A stretch of DNA of 64,000 nt from Prevotellaceae bacterium (GTDB lineage Bacteria; Bacteroidota; Bacteroidia; Bacteroidales; Bacteroidaceae). The notes beneath the pieces were generated by a model. The model had not been told where the DNA came from. It saw nothing but the letters and a program-made list of their open reading frames with translations, and searched no databases. The first letter of the stretch is position 1. The number at the start of each line of letters is the position of its first letter. Made by a program: the position numbers and the translations under genes. Shown here piece by piece: positions 33,816 to 43,909 of the stretch. The stretch spans positions 93,559 through 157,558 of the forward strand of contig JAQXTH010000040.1 in the NCBI GenBank assembly GCA_029219385.1, given 5' to 3'.

Positions 33816-36644
33816 TTGAAAAAGATATTATTCATATTATTTTTAAGTGTGATTGGTTGGAGTGTTGCATTCGGCCTCTCAAACACCGGTGTGATAAGTA
33901 GAGCCACTGTGTGTTGTTACGACACAGTAACAGACAGTGCTGCAAAACGCGACACCACCTCTAAATCTTTACACAACCCGACCGATTCAACCTCAAACAA
34001 TGATATTTTTGCCATTCGTGATGATTCGGTTTACATAAACCGCTATCACACCAACGAAAACGACACAACCAAATCTGACAGTACAGAAAAAAAGAAAAGC
34101 GGCACAACCGACCGTCCAATCAAATATTCTTCGCGTGACTCCATGACTTATATTGCCGATGATGGCAACATAAATCTGTTTGGCAATGCCGATGTTGAAT
34201 ATGGCGACATGACTTTGGATGCCGATATTATTGCCATGAACCTTGACTCAAATTATGTCTATGCAACTTTCTCAAACGACAGCACAGGTGAGAAAAACGG
34301 CAAACCGGTCTTTACCCAAGGCGGTGAGACATACGAGATGGAAAAGATTACTTATAACTTCAAGACGCGCAAAGGCTTCATTCAAAACGTGACCACCGAG
34401 CAAGGTGACGGCTATATGGAAAGCCAAGAGTCAAAGCGTGACGAAGACGGGGTGGTAAACCTGAAACACGGAACCTATACTACTTGTGATGCCAATCCTC
34501 CACATTTCCATATTGCATTATCAAGAGCCAAAGTCTATCCCGGCAAGGAGGCCTTTGCCGGTCCGTCGTATGTTGTGGCAGAGGGGGTTCCGTTGCCCAT
34601 AGCAATTCCTTTTTTCTTTTTTCCATTCAGCAACAAATATTCCAGCGGTCTGATAATACCGACATTTGGTTCTGAAACAGAGCGCGGTTTCTATCTGAAA
34701 GACGGAGGATATTATTTTGCCATAAACGACAAGATTGACCTTCATTTGTTGGGAGAAATTTATACCAAAGGTTCCTGGGGAATAAACGCCTCGTCTACTT
34801 ATAAAAAACGCTATAAGTATTCGGGTAACTTCTATGCAAATTATCTAAACACTGTAGAAGGAGAGAAAAACATGCCCGATTATTCTGTGACCAAAAGCAT
34901 AAAGTTGCAGTGGACTCATCGACAAGATCCCAAAGCATCAATGAACTCTTCGTTTTCTGCAAGCGTAAATTTTGCATCAGAATCATTTGAACGGAAAAAT
35001 TTAAGTTCGCTATATAATCCGTTGACTTACTCGCAAAGCACGCGCACAAGTTCTGTGTCTTATTCGCACACCTTCCCTGAAATAGGACTCACACTTTCAT
35101 CGTCTGCCAATCTAAGCCAAAACATGAGAGACTCTACTGTAGCGATGACCCTGCCGGACCTCAACATAAACAAATCAAGGTTTTATCCGTTTAAACGAAA
35201 AAAATTAAGAGGAAAAGAAAAATGGTATGAGAAAATATCCATGTCTTATACCGGTCAATTGTCTAACAGCATCAACACAACAGAAGACCACCTGCTAAAA
35301 TCAGACTTGATAAAGGAATGGCGCAACGGCATGATGCACAGTGTGCCGGTGAGTGCCACTTTTACGATGTTCAAATACATCAACATCACCCCCTCATTCA
35401 GTTTCAAAGACCGTATGTATAGCAACAAAATCATGCAGAGTTGGGACGAAACATCCATGGTTGTAAAACGCGACACAATGTGGGGGTTCTACAATGTTTA
35501 CAATTGGGATATGTCGCTATCTGCCAACACAACAATCTATGGAATGTATAAACCACACCCCTCGCTATTTAATGGCAAAGTAATTGCCGTGCGCCATGTT
35601 GTGAAACCAAGCGTTTCGTTCAGCTACGCACCCGACTTCGGCAGTTCCACATACGGATACTATGAAACCTATACCCGAACCGATGCCGAGGGCAACGTAT
35701 CGACAGTGGAATACTCGCCTTTCGCAAGTGCTTTGTATGGTGTTCCCGGCAAAGGAAAAACCGGAAGCATATCCATGAATCTTAGTAACAATGTTGAAAT
35801 GAAAATTCGAAGCGATCGCGACTCTACAGGCGAACGAAAAATATCCATCATTGACGAATTATCGGGCTCTCTGTCTTATAATATGGCGACAACATACCAC
35901 AAGTGGAGTGACCTCACAACACGCCTGCGTCTAAAATTATCTAAAAACTATACGTTCAGCATGACTGCCGTGTGGGCCACATACGCCTATGAATTTGACA
36001 AAAACGGAAACGTAGTTGTCGGCAACCGCACAGAATGGAGCTACGGGCGTTTTGGGCGTTTTCAAGGAATGTCACAAAATTTTCACTACACGTTTTCAAA
36101 CAACACCTTTTCAAAGAAGAAGAAGAAATCTGTTGAAAACAACGAAAACGAAAATGACGAAGACCGCGACATAGAAGAAAGTAACCTTGACCCGGACATC
36201 AGCGAAAACATGAACCACAAGCCCGACCAAAACTACAGCAACAAAGAAACCGACGAATGGGGCTATCTGCGTTTTTCCATGCCTTGGACTCTTACTTTAT
36301 CTTATGGTATCAACATGAGAGAAAACACACAAGCCCGAATACGTCCCAAACACATGAGATACCCCTACAAGATTACCCACACACTTAACTTCTCCGGCAA
36401 CGTGCGCTTGTCAGAAGGTTGGAACGTGAACTATTCGTCGGGATATGATTTTAACTTTAAAAAACTTTCTACCACCACAGCAACGATTATGCGCGACCTT
36501 CATTGCTTCTCTATGTCGTGCTCGATTGTGCTGATGCCCTACACATCGTTCAACTTCACTTTCAGAGCAAAGATGTCTACGCTGGCCGACGTGTTGAAAT
36601 GGGAGAAACGCTCCTCGTATAGCACAAATGTCGAGTGGGACTAA
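33816..36644 (+). CDS. lptD: LptD-like outer-membrane LPS assembly protein
   Basis: This 942-residue outer-membrane protein has a signal peptide (about residues 1-20). An OstA-like N-terminal part begins near residue 105 (YSSRDSMTYIADDGNINLF, GNADVEYGDMTLDADIIAMN), where LptA/LptD have their stacked jelly-roll. A large beta-barrel follows, rich in aromatic strand ends. LptD inserts lipopolysaccharide into the outer leaflet. The start is TTG 33816, because it gives MKKILFILFL with no nearby ATG. An acidic low-complexity insert (about residues 770-810, NENENDEDRDIEESNLD) interrupts the barrel. The next gene begins 29 bases on. No lptE or lptA gene is adjacent. Confidence 0.85.
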   Translation: MKKILFILFLSVIGWSVAFGLSNTGVISRATVCCYDTVTDSAAKRDTTSKSLHNPTDSTSNNDIFAIRDDSVYINRYHTNENDTTKSDSTEKKKSGTTDRPIKYSSRDSMTYIADDGNINLFGNADVEYGDMTLDADIIAMNLDSNYVYATFSNDSTGEKNGKPVFTQGGETYEMEKITYNFKTRKGFIQNVTTEQGDGYMESQESKRDEDGVVNLKHGTYTTCDANPPHFHIALSRAKVYPGKEAFAGPSYVVAEGVPLPIAIPFFFFPFSNKYSSGLIIPTFGSETERGFYLKDGGYYFAINDKIDLHLLGEIYTKGSWGINASSTYKKRYKYSGNFYANYLNTVEGEKNMPDYSVTKSIKLQWTHRQDPKASMNSSFSASVNFASESFERKNLSSLYNPLTYSQSTRTSSVSYSHTFPEIGLTLSSSANLSQNMRDSTVAMTLPDLNINKSRFYPFKRKKLRGKEKWYEKISMSYTGQLSNSINTTEDHLLKSDLIKEWRNGMMHSVPVSATFTMFKYINITPSFSFKDRMYSNKIMQSWDETSMVVKRDTMWGFYNVYNWDMSLSANTTIYGMYKPHPSLFNGKVIAVRHVVKPSVSFSYAPDFGSSTYGYYETYTRTDAEGNVSTVEYSPFASALYGVPGKGKTGSISMNLSNNVEMKIRSDRDSTGERKISIIDELSGSLSYNMATTYHKWSDLTTRLRLKLSKNYTFSMTAVWATYAYEFDKNGNVVVGNRTEWSYGRFGRFQGMSQNFHYTFSNNTFSKKKKKSVENNENENDEDRDIEESNLDPDISENMNHKPDQNYSNKETDEWGYLRFSMPWTLTLSYGINMRENTQARIRPKHMRYPYKITHTLNFSGNVRLSEGWNVNYSSGYDFNFKKLSTTTATIMRDLHCFSMSCSIVLMPYTSFNFTFRAKMSTLADVLKWEKRSSYSTNVEWD

Positions 36645-36673
36645 AACCACACAAAAGTAAAAATCTCACGGCA

Positions 36674-37657
36674 ATGATACTAACAACTCCTGTAACAGAT
36701 TTCGGCGATACCTTTGAAATCACAACTTCTCATAATATTTTGTCCACAGGATCGTGTTTTGCAAATATCATGGGACAACGGCTTAAAGAGTTGCGCCTAA
36801 ATATAGTTGTAAACCCCACCGGCACATTATATAATCCTTATAGTATTTTTGACTTGGTAGAAATTGCCCTCTATACAATAACCGAGAATACCGACCCATA
36901 TAGCATCGCAGAGAGATGTGTCAGTGTTTCACCCGATGGCATTTGGCACTCTTGGCTGGGCAATACCATGACAGACGGCATAAGTCGTGAAGAGTGTATA
37001 GAAAAATGTGTAGAAGCAATAAAAACCACCTCAAAAATTATTGAGCATTTAGACGTGTGGTTAGTTACTTTGGGCACAGACCATTGCTATTGTCTTAAAG
37101 ACAACACGACTCCCCTTACTTGCGTGGCAAACTGCCACAAGGCCAAGTCTGACCTTTTTGTGGAAAAAATTCTTTCAATAAACGAGATTTGTGATCGTTT
37201 CGACTTTCTTTATAGCAAATTAAAAGAATTAAGGCCAAAGATGAAAACCCTGTTCACTCTTAGTCCCTACCGCTATGTGAAATATGGCCTTCACCAAAAT
37301 ATGTTGAGCAAATCGCGCTTGGCATTGGCAATTGAAGAATGCAAGCATAAACATAAAGACGTTTATTATTTTGCCGCATACGAAATCCTAAATGATGAAC
37401 TGCGCGACTATCGCTTTTATGACCGCGATATGCTCCACCCCTCTGAAATTGCCCAAGAATTTATTTGGCAAAAATTTCAAGATCTTTATACAGACAAAAG
37501 ACTTAAAGATTATTTAAAAACAGCTCTTCCTTTGGTAAAAATGACTAAACACCACCCCATGTCACCCCTCGGCACAACGGATCTAAAAAATGCCATAAAG
37601 AAACGCACTGAAGAAATAAAAATGGTTTTCCCTGAATTAAAAAATAATTGGCAATGA
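36674..37657 (+). CDS. GSCFA-domain protein
   Basis: This protein of about 327 residues is named for its motif, visible here as LSTGSCFANIMGQRLKEL (about residues 23-40). Other conserved parts are NPTGTLYNPYSIF, WLVTLGTDHCYCL, LFTLSPYRYVKYGLH and the late YRFYDRDMLHPSEIAQEF. The Gly-x-Ser and Asp-x-x-His pattern resembles SGNH hydrolases, but the activity of the family is not known. The ATG at 36674 is chosen over an upstream GTG that overlaps lptD. Its stop overlaps the murF-alr start by 4 bases, linking it to cell-wall synthesis in expression. Confidence 0.9.
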   Translation: MILTTPVTDFGDTFEITTSHNILSTGSCFANIMGQRLKELRLNIVVNPTGTLYNPYSIFDLVEIALYTITENTDPYSIAERCVSVSPDGIWHSWLGNTMTDGISREECIEKCVEAIKTTSKIIEHLDVWLVTLGTDHCYCLKDNTTPLTCVANCHKAKSDLFVEKILSINEICDRFDFLYSKLKELRPKMKTLFTLSPYRYVKYGLHQNMLSKSRLALAIEECKHKHKDVYYFAAYEILNDELRDYRFYDRDMLHPSEIAQEFIWQKFQDLYTDKRLKDYLKTALPLVKMTKHHPMSPLGTTDLKNAIKKRTEEIKMVFPELKNNWQ

Positions 37658-40149
37658 AGAATTATACCCTTAAACAAATTATAGAGATGGCAGAATGCCC
37701 CATTCATGGAAAGACAGACCTCTCAACAAACATAGACACACTGCTGACCGACAGCCGATCACTCACAGTGGCCGAAAGCACAATATTTTTTGCCATAAAA
37801 ACCGACCATGGTGACGGACGCAATTATATAAAAGAACTCCATGACGAGGGGGTAAGAGTTTTTGTATGCGACAAAGAAGGCATTAACGAAAACTTTTTAA
37901 ACGATTCTGTATTTATAGAGAGTGCCAATCCTATAAATACCCTTCAAACAATCGCAAAAAAACACAAAAACGCTTGTCACAACGCAACAACAATAGGCAT
38001 AAGCGGATCTAACGGAAAAACCATTGTAAAAGAATGGCTGTATCAACTTATAGGCGACCAACAAACAACCATTCGCTCTCCCAAAAGCTACAATTCACAA
38101 ATAGGCGTTCCTCTATCACTGCTCCTTTACGAAGAAGACACACAACTCGCAATAATTGAAGCCGGCATATCCATGCCCGGAGAGATGAACAATCTTGCAA
38201 ATATCATAAGCCCTGATGTGGCTATCTTCACCAATATTGGCAGTGCACACCGTGAAAACTTCTCTTCACCCCAACAAAAGGCTTTTGAGAAATTAAAACT
38301 TGCAACACACGCAAAAAAAATCATATTTCCTGCCGACGACAATGTTCTAACACAAGCTATAGAATTATCACACTTTGATAAAACAAAATTATCAGGCTGG
38401 TCCATCCATAAAGACAACCGTTTTGCCAAATTCTTTGTAGAGAATATTCTGGCAGACAACAATAGCGGAACAACAACAATCTGCCTTACTTCAAAAGATG
38501 GCAAAAAGATTTCTTTTACAATTCCATTTATTGATAGTGCCTCCATTCAAAACAGCATTACAGCATTTGTTGCTGCAACAACAATGGGATATGACACAGA
38601 GATGATAGCCAGACGAATGACACATCTTGAACCCATTGCAATGAGACTCGAAGTAAAAGAAGGTCAACGCGGACTAATCTTAATAAACGACACATATAAT
38701 TCCGACATCAATTCTCTCAGCATTGCCCTTGATTTTATGAGTAGAAGAAAGAATGACAACACTCACCCCTCGGTTGTTATTCTGAGCGATCTATTACAAG
38801 GTGGACACGACAAAAACCTTTTATACAAGAAAACCGCAGAGCTTATTGATATGCAGGGAATAAATCGCTTGATTACCGTTGGTCCGGAATTGCAGAAATA
38901 TGCGTCATTTTTCAAAACACCAATTACGACATTCAACGATACGGATCAATTGATTGCAAGTCCCCTGCTATCAAGCCTACACGACTCCGATATACTCATT
39001 AAGGGTTCACGACAATTTAAATTTGACCGCATTACCTCACTACTTGAGAAGCGTGTGCATGAAACTATTCTCGAAGTTAATCTCAACGCTATTGCGGACA
39101 ATCTAAATCATTATCGCTCAATGATGAAACCAAGCGAAAAGATTGTCTGTATGGTAAAAGCCTCGGCTTATGGCGCAGGCAGCATTGAAGTGTGCAAAAC
39201 GCTGCAAGACCATAAAGCAGATTTTCTGGCTGTCGCAGTTGCAGACGAAGGAGTTGCCCTGCGTCAAGGAGGCATAAAAAGTCGCATTATGATAATGAAC
39301 CCCGAGATGACGGCTTTCCACGATTTGTTTCTATACAGGCTTGAACCTGAGGTCTATAATTTCAGACTTCTCGAAGAACTCATCAAGGCTGCCAAGAAAA
39401 CAGGCATTACAGATTTCCCCGTACACATCAAACTCGACACGGGAATGCACCGTCTTGGCTTTAATCCCGAAACAGACATCAAGCAACTTATTGATGTGAT
39501 ACATCGGCAACACGCCTTAAAAATATGTTCTGTCTTTTCCCATTTCGTTGGCAGTGACAGCAAACAATTTGACGACTTCACACACCAACAATTCAACATC
39601 TTTGACAAAGCATCAAAACAAATTCAAAATGCTTTTAACCACCGAATATTAAGACACATCTGCAATTCCGCAGGAATAGAAAGATTTCCGCAATATCACC
39701 TTGACATGGTGAGACTCGGCATCGGACTTTATGGCATTAACCCATTCACCAACAAAACAATCAACACAGTGTCGACACTCAAAACAACCATTCTCCAGAT
39801 TAGAGATGTAGCAGACTGCGACACCGTTGGCTATAGTCGCAAAGGTGTATTGACACGCCCCTCACGCATTGCCGCCATACCCATAGGATATGCCGATGGT
39901 CTTAACCGCCATCTTGGTTGTGGCAACGGCTATTGCCTCGTAAACGGCGAAAAGGCTTATTATGTTGGCAACATCTGCATGGATGTCTGTATGATAGATG
40001 TGACAAACATAAATTGCAAAGAGGGAGACAGTGTGGAAATTTTTGGAACAAACCTTCCTGTTACAGAACTAAGCGACAAGTTGGCCACAATCCCTTACGA
40101 AATACTTACATCGGTAAGTGAACGTGTGAAAAGAGTATATTTTGGTTGA
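37654..40149 (+). CDS. murF/alr: Bifunctional MurF ligase / alanine racemase fusion
   Basis: Residues 1 to about 455 are MurF, which adds D-Ala-D-Ala to the UDP-MurNAc-tripeptide: ATP loop TIGISGSNGKTIVKEWL, IFTNIGSAHRENF and INDTYNSDINSL. From about 465 on is an alanine racemase: PLP lysine in CMVKASAYGAGS, the catalytic tyrosine region VGYSRKGVL, IPIGYADGLNRHLG, and GNICMDVCMIDVT. One chain therefore makes the D-alanine and adds its dipeptide. The fusion is known in Bacteroidota. The start at ATG 37654 overlaps the GSCFA stop by 4 bases. D-Ala-D-Ala ligase is not in the window. Confidence 0.95.
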   Translation: MKNYTLKQIIEMAECPIHGKTDLSTNIDTLLTDSRSLTVAESTIFFAIKTDHGDGRNYIKELHDEGVRVFVCDKEGINENFLNDSVFIESANPINTLQTIAKKHKNACHNATTIGISGSNGKTIVKEWLYQLIGDQQTTIRSPKSYNSQIGVPLSLLLYEEDTQLAIIEAGISMPGEMNNLANIISPDVAIFTNIGSAHRENFSSPQQKAFEKLKLATHAKKIIFPADDNVLTQAIELSHFDKTKLSGWSIHKDNRFAKFFVENILADNNSGTTTICLTSKDGKKISFTIPFIDSASIQNSITAFVAATTMGYDTEMIARRMTHLEPIAMRLEVKEGQRGLILINDTYNSDINSLSIALDFMSRRKNDNTHPSVVILSDLLQGGHDKNLLYKKTAELIDMQGINRLITVGPELQKYASFFKTPITTFNDTDQLIASPLLSSLHDSDILIKGSRQFKFDRITSLLEKRVHETILEVNLNAIADNLNHYRSMMKPSEKIVCMVKASAYGAGSIEVCKTLQDHKADFLAVAVADEGVALRQGGIKSRIMIMNPEMTAFHDLFLYRLEPEVYNFRLLEELIKAAKKTGITDFPVHIKLDTGMHRLGFNPETDIKQLIDVIHRQHALKICSVFSHFVGSDSKQFDDFTHQQFNIFDKASKQIQNAFNHRILRHICNSAGIERFPQYHLDMVRLGIGLYGINPFTNKTINTVSTLKTTILQIRDVADCDTVGYSRKGVLTRPSRIAAIPIGYADGLNRHLGCGNGYCLVNGEKAYYVGNICMDVCMIDVTNINCKEGDSVEIFGTNLPVTELSDKLATIPYEILTSVSERVKRVYFG

Positions 40150-40178
40150 CATTAAACAATAAACAAAACAAACTGTCA

Positions 40179-42104
40179 ATGTCACTGATAGACCGCAAAA
40201 CCATAGATGCCGTTTACAGAGCAGTCAACATTGTTGATGTCGTAGAAGACTTTGTCACTCTAAAGAAATCCGGCAACAACTACAAAGGATTGTGTCCGTT
40301 TCATGATGAAAAAACACCGTCTTTTGTTGTAACGCCGTCAAAAGGCATTTGCCATTGTTTTGGTTGCCACAAAGGTGGAACCGCCATCAACTTTCTTATG
40401 CAGCTCAACAACTGGACCTATCCCGAAACAATCAAATGGCTGGCAAAAAAATACAATATTGAAGTGGTTGAAAGCGAAAACAACCCACAACAAAAACAAG
40501 AACTGCAACACAGAGAAGAACTTTATGCCCTAAACAATTGGGCCAACGATTTTTTTCAAAATTCTCTATACAACACAGAAGAAGGACAAGGAATTGGCAT
40601 GACATATCTTCGCTCGCGACAACTTAGAGACGACATCATAAAGAAATTCCAATTAGGATACTGTCCTGCCTCGCGCCACTCTCTATATGATGCCGCCACA
40701 AAAAACCAACTCTCCGTTTCAAACCTCATAGAAACCGGATTGTGTATAAACAGAGACAATTCTACACCCTACGACAGATTTCACGGCCGTGTGATTTTTC
40801 CCGTGCACAATCAAACCGGCAAAATTGTGGCATTTGGAGGCAGAATTCTCCAAAAACGTGATAATGTAGGAAAATATGTTAATTCACCGGAGTCTGCCAT
40901 CTACAGCAAAAGCCACGAATTATATGGCCTGTTTTTTGCCCGCAATTCTATCAGGAAAAACGATTGTTGCTATCTTGTAGAGGGCTACACAGATGTTATC
41001 TCAATGCACCAATGCGGAATAGAAAATGTTGTGGCTTCATCGGGAACAGCCCTCACTCACGACCAAATAAGGCTGATAAAAAAACACACTACCAACCTCA
41101 CCATTTTATATGATGGAGACAACGCAGGAATAAAGGCTTCGCTCAGAGGCATTGATATGTTGCTTGAACATGGTCTTAACATCAAAGTGTTGCTGCTGCC
41201 CGACGGACACGACCCCGACTCTTTTTCCAAAACACACAGTGCAGATGAGTTTGTGACATATATAAACCAACATCAGGTTGATTTTATTCGTTTCAAGACA
41301 CAACTTCTGATAAATTCTGAAAATCAAGACATACAAAACCGCTCCCAAGCCATCACAAGTATTGTTGAAAGCATTTCCAAAATAGAAGACCCTATTGCGC
41401 GCTCTCTATATGTGCAAGAATGTGCCGAACAAACAAAGATAAGGGAAGAAAGCCTTATTGAGGCCGTCAACAACACGCGCAACATAATGAAAATAAAAAA
41501 AATAAAAGAGCAACAACGCTCCTCATACACACCAACGACAGATAACACTCCCCAAACATCGGTGGTTGAAACAAAAAATATCGTAAACATCGCCAACTCA
41601 AATTCATCGCAAGCCTCTGCCGAACACAACATGATGAAATATATCGTGAAATTTGGAGAATTAAAAATTCAATTCAACAACGGCAGTTCAATGAGTTTTG
41701 CAAACTATATCAAAGAATCACTCGATGCCGATGAGATAAACCTCACCTCACCTATCTACAACAATATCATAAAAGAAATTGTGGAACACCAAGACATACC
41801 CAATTTCACCGCCACAAGTTATCTGCTGTCACACCCCGACGACAACATACGCAACACGGCATTGAAACTATCAACTGACAAAAACTACACCCTTACAGTA
41901 ACAGACAATTCCATCACCGGCAACCTGCTCTACACCGCCGACAAATTACTTGTCGACTTGAGCATCGCCATTCTCCAAGACAAAATAAATGCCACCATGA
42001 AAGCCATTCAAAACCCAGAACTGACAAACGAAGAAATCGAGGAGAAGCTCAACAAAATACAAAATTTCAAACAGGCACAAGTTCTGCTCAAAAAACAACT
42101 ATAA
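40179..42104 (+). CDS. dnaG: DNA primase DnaG
   Basis: DnaG lays RNA primers at the replication fork. The N-terminal CHC2 zinc domain reads CPFHDEKTPSF with the later CHCFGC. The Toprim catalytic core shows LVEGYTDVISMHQ, VVASSGTALT and the acidic TILYDGDNAGIKA. The C-terminal helicase-binding part is poorly conserved, with a polar linker near residue 450. The frame is open upstream from TTG 40146, but ATG 40179 gives MSLIDRKTIDAVYRAV as in the family. It follows murF-alr by 29 bases. Confidence 0.96.
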   Translation: MSLIDRKTIDAVYRAVNIVDVVEDFVTLKKSGNNYKGLCPFHDEKTPSFVVTPSKGICHCFGCHKGGTAINFLMQLNNWTYPETIKWLAKKYNIEVVESENNPQQKQELQHREELYALNNWANDFFQNSLYNTEEGQGIGMTYLRSRQLRDDIIKKFQLGYCPASRHSLYDAATKNQLSVSNLIETGLCINRDNSTPYDRFHGRVIFPVHNQTGKIVAFGGRILQKRDNVGKYVNSPESAIYSKSHELYGLFFARNSIRKNDCCYLVEGYTDVISMHQCGIENVVASSGTALTHDQIRLIKKHTTNLTILYDGDNAGIKASLRGIDMLLEHGLNIKVLLLPDGHDPDSFSKTHSADEFVTYINQHQVDFIRFKTQLLINSENQDIQNRSQAITSIVESISKIEDPIARSLYVQECAEQTKIREESLIEAVNNTRNIMKIKKIKEQQRSSYTPTTDNTPQTSVVETKNIVNIANSNSSQASAEHNMMKYIVKFGELKIQFNNGSSMSFANYIKESLDADEINLTSPIYNNIIKEIVEHQDIPNFTATSYLLSHPDDNIRNTALKLSTDKNYTLTVTDNSITGNLLYTADKLLVDLSIAILQDKINATMKAIQNPELTNEEIEEKLNKIQNFKQAQVLLKKQL

Positions 42105-42134
42105 CAACACAACACTTTCTTAACATTACTCATC

Positions 42135-43100
42135 ATGACAGAAAAAGTCAATATAGCCATCGTAGATGCACACACCCTTAACCCGGGAGATCTCTCATGG
42201 AAACCTCTTGAAGAATTTGGCACACTCCACATATACGACAACACAACTCCTCAAGAAACCATAGAACGCACAAAAGATTCTGAGATTGTAATTACAAACA
42301 AAGTTTGTTTTAACTCTGACACTTTCGATAAACTACCAAAATTGAAATGTATTGTCGTGACCGCCACCGGATACAACAACATAGATATTGCTGCTGCCCA
42401 AAAACACGGCATTGTTGTCTGCAACGCACCCAACTACTCCACTCCATCGGTCACACAACATGTTTTTGCACTGCTTCTTCACCTCACAAACCACATCGAC
42501 AAATATACCGCCGATTGCAATGAAGGAAAATGGGCTGCCTCACAACATTTCTGCTATCTGAAACATCAAACAACAGAACTGACGGGAAAAACGATGGGTA
42601 TCATAGGATTGGGAAACATCGGCCTTAACGTTGCAAAGGTGGCACACTCTTTTGGAATGAACATAATCGCAGAAACATCAAAGAAACCTAATAACCTGCC
42701 CGAATATATCAAACCTGTAAGTCGCACAATGCTATTTTCGCAATCAGACGTTATCAGTCTTCATGCTCCACTTACACCACAAACCCACCACCTTGTCAAC
42801 GACACCACTTTATCGCTTATTAAGCCCAATGCAATAATCATAAACACTGCACGAGGAGGAATGGTCGACGAACACGCAGTTGCGAAAGCACTCAAAGAAC
42901 AAAAACTGGCAGCATACGCTGCTGACGTTCTCTCTATCGAGCCACCCTCGCCCGACAACCCCTTGCTAAATGCCCCAAACTCTTTTATCACCCCCCATAT
43001 AGCCTGGGCAACACAAGAAGCACGCCAACGGCTTATGGACATCACAATAAACAATGTAAAAGCATTCCTTTCAAACAACCCTATAAATAAAGTATCATAA
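42135..43100 (+). CDS. D-2-hydroxyacid dehydrogenase
   Basis: This 321-residue NAD-dependent enzyme of the D-isomer 2-hydroxyacid family has the dinucleotide motif MGIIGLGNIGLNVAKVAHSF at about 153-172. The catalytic Arg is in NTARGGMVDE, the Glu in SIEPPSPDNPL and the His in FITPHIAWAT. The substrate may be glycerate or hydroxypyruvate, as for many Bacteroidota homologues annotated this way. It follows dnaG by 30 bases and precedes the UPF0126 gene by 4. Confidence 0.93.
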   Translation: MTEKVNIAIVDAHTLNPGDLSWKPLEEFGTLHIYDNTTPQETIERTKDSEIVITNKVCFNSDTFDKLPKLKCIVVTATGYNNIDIAAAQKHGIVVCNAPNYSTPSVTQHVFALLLHLTNHIDKYTADCNEGKWAASQHFCYLKHQTTELTGKTMGIIGLGNIGLNVAKVAHSFGMNIIAETSKKPNNLPEYIKPVSRTMLFSQSDVISLHAPLTPQTHHLVNDTTLSLIKPNAIIINTARGGMVDEHAVAKALKEQKLAAYAADVLSIEPPSPDNPLLNAPNSFITPHIAWATQEARQRLMDITINNVKAFLSNNPINKVS

Positions 43101-43104
43101 CATT

Positions 43105-43749
43105 ATGGATCTGCAATTCAACATTCAAATAGACTTCTATCAAATCTTAGACTTTATCGGAACACTCGCGTTTGCCATTTCCGGCACCCGTCTTGCAGCG
43201 GCCAAACATTTCGACTTGTTTGGAGCATACATTGTAGGACTTACAACTGCTATTGGCGGAGGAACCGTGCGCGATTTGCTTTTAGGTCTTTCGCCATTTT
43301 GGATGAAAGACCCTTTTTATTTGATATGCTCGGCTATTGCCGTGATTTGGGTTGTTGCTTTCCGCAAAGTATTGGTGCGCCAAGACAACACATGGTTTTT
43401 GTTTGACACCATCGGTTTAGCCCTGTTCACCGTAGTGGGAATGGAAAAAACACTGGCAAATGATTTCCCCTATTGGTGTGCAATATGTATGGGAGCCATG
43501 ACCGGAGCCGCCGGCGGTGTGTTGCGCGATGTGCTGATTAACGAAGTTCCACTTATTTTCCGTAAAGAAATCTATGCTCTCGCCTGTGTAATGGGAGGCA
43601 TTGTCTTCTTTCTGCTACACTATTTTGGCTGCGATGAAAATCTTTGCGGTATTTTAGCCGGCATATCAGTCATTATCATCCGCCTGCTTGCTGTGAAATA
43701 CCATTTGTCCCTGCCAAGACTAAAAGTTGAAGGAACAAAGGAAGAATAG
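43105..43749 (+). CDS. UPF0126/TRIC-type trimeric cation channel family protein
   Basis: This 214-residue membrane protein has about seven helices and two internal repeats. The repeats are marked by FAISGTRLAAAKHFDLFGAY with GGGTVRDLLLG, and by GMEKTLANDF with GAAGGVLRDVLIN. This is the YicG/TRIC pattern, whose prokaryotic members form trimeric channels. Physiological role in bacteria is unsettled. It ends the murF-dnaG gene run. Confidence 0.9.
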   Translation: MDLQFNIQIDFYQILDFIGTLAFAISGTRLAAAKHFDLFGAYIVGLTTAIGGGTVRDLLLGLSPFWMKDPFYLICSAIAVIWVVAFRKVLVRQDNTWFLFDTIGLALFTVVGMEKTLANDFPYWCAICMGAMTGAAGGVLRDVLINEVPLIFRKEIYALACVMGGIVFFLLHYFGCDENLCGILAGISVIIIRLLAVKYHLSLPRLKVEGTKEE

Positions 43750-43909
43750 ACCCATGTTGAAGCAAACTTATTATGATTTTTCATGCTTTTTCACAACTAA
43801 TAATAATTAGCAGAGAAAAATACACAACAAACAAAATTTTTAAAGTATATTTGCAACAAAGTATTTTTAAAACACAAATTGCCGACACCAATATTCAAAC
43901 CATGATACA

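Noticed and set aside
37648..40149. A murF-alr boundary read as two genes joined by a sequencing error
   Set aside because: The fusion is intact with a sensible linker and is known in Bacteroidota.
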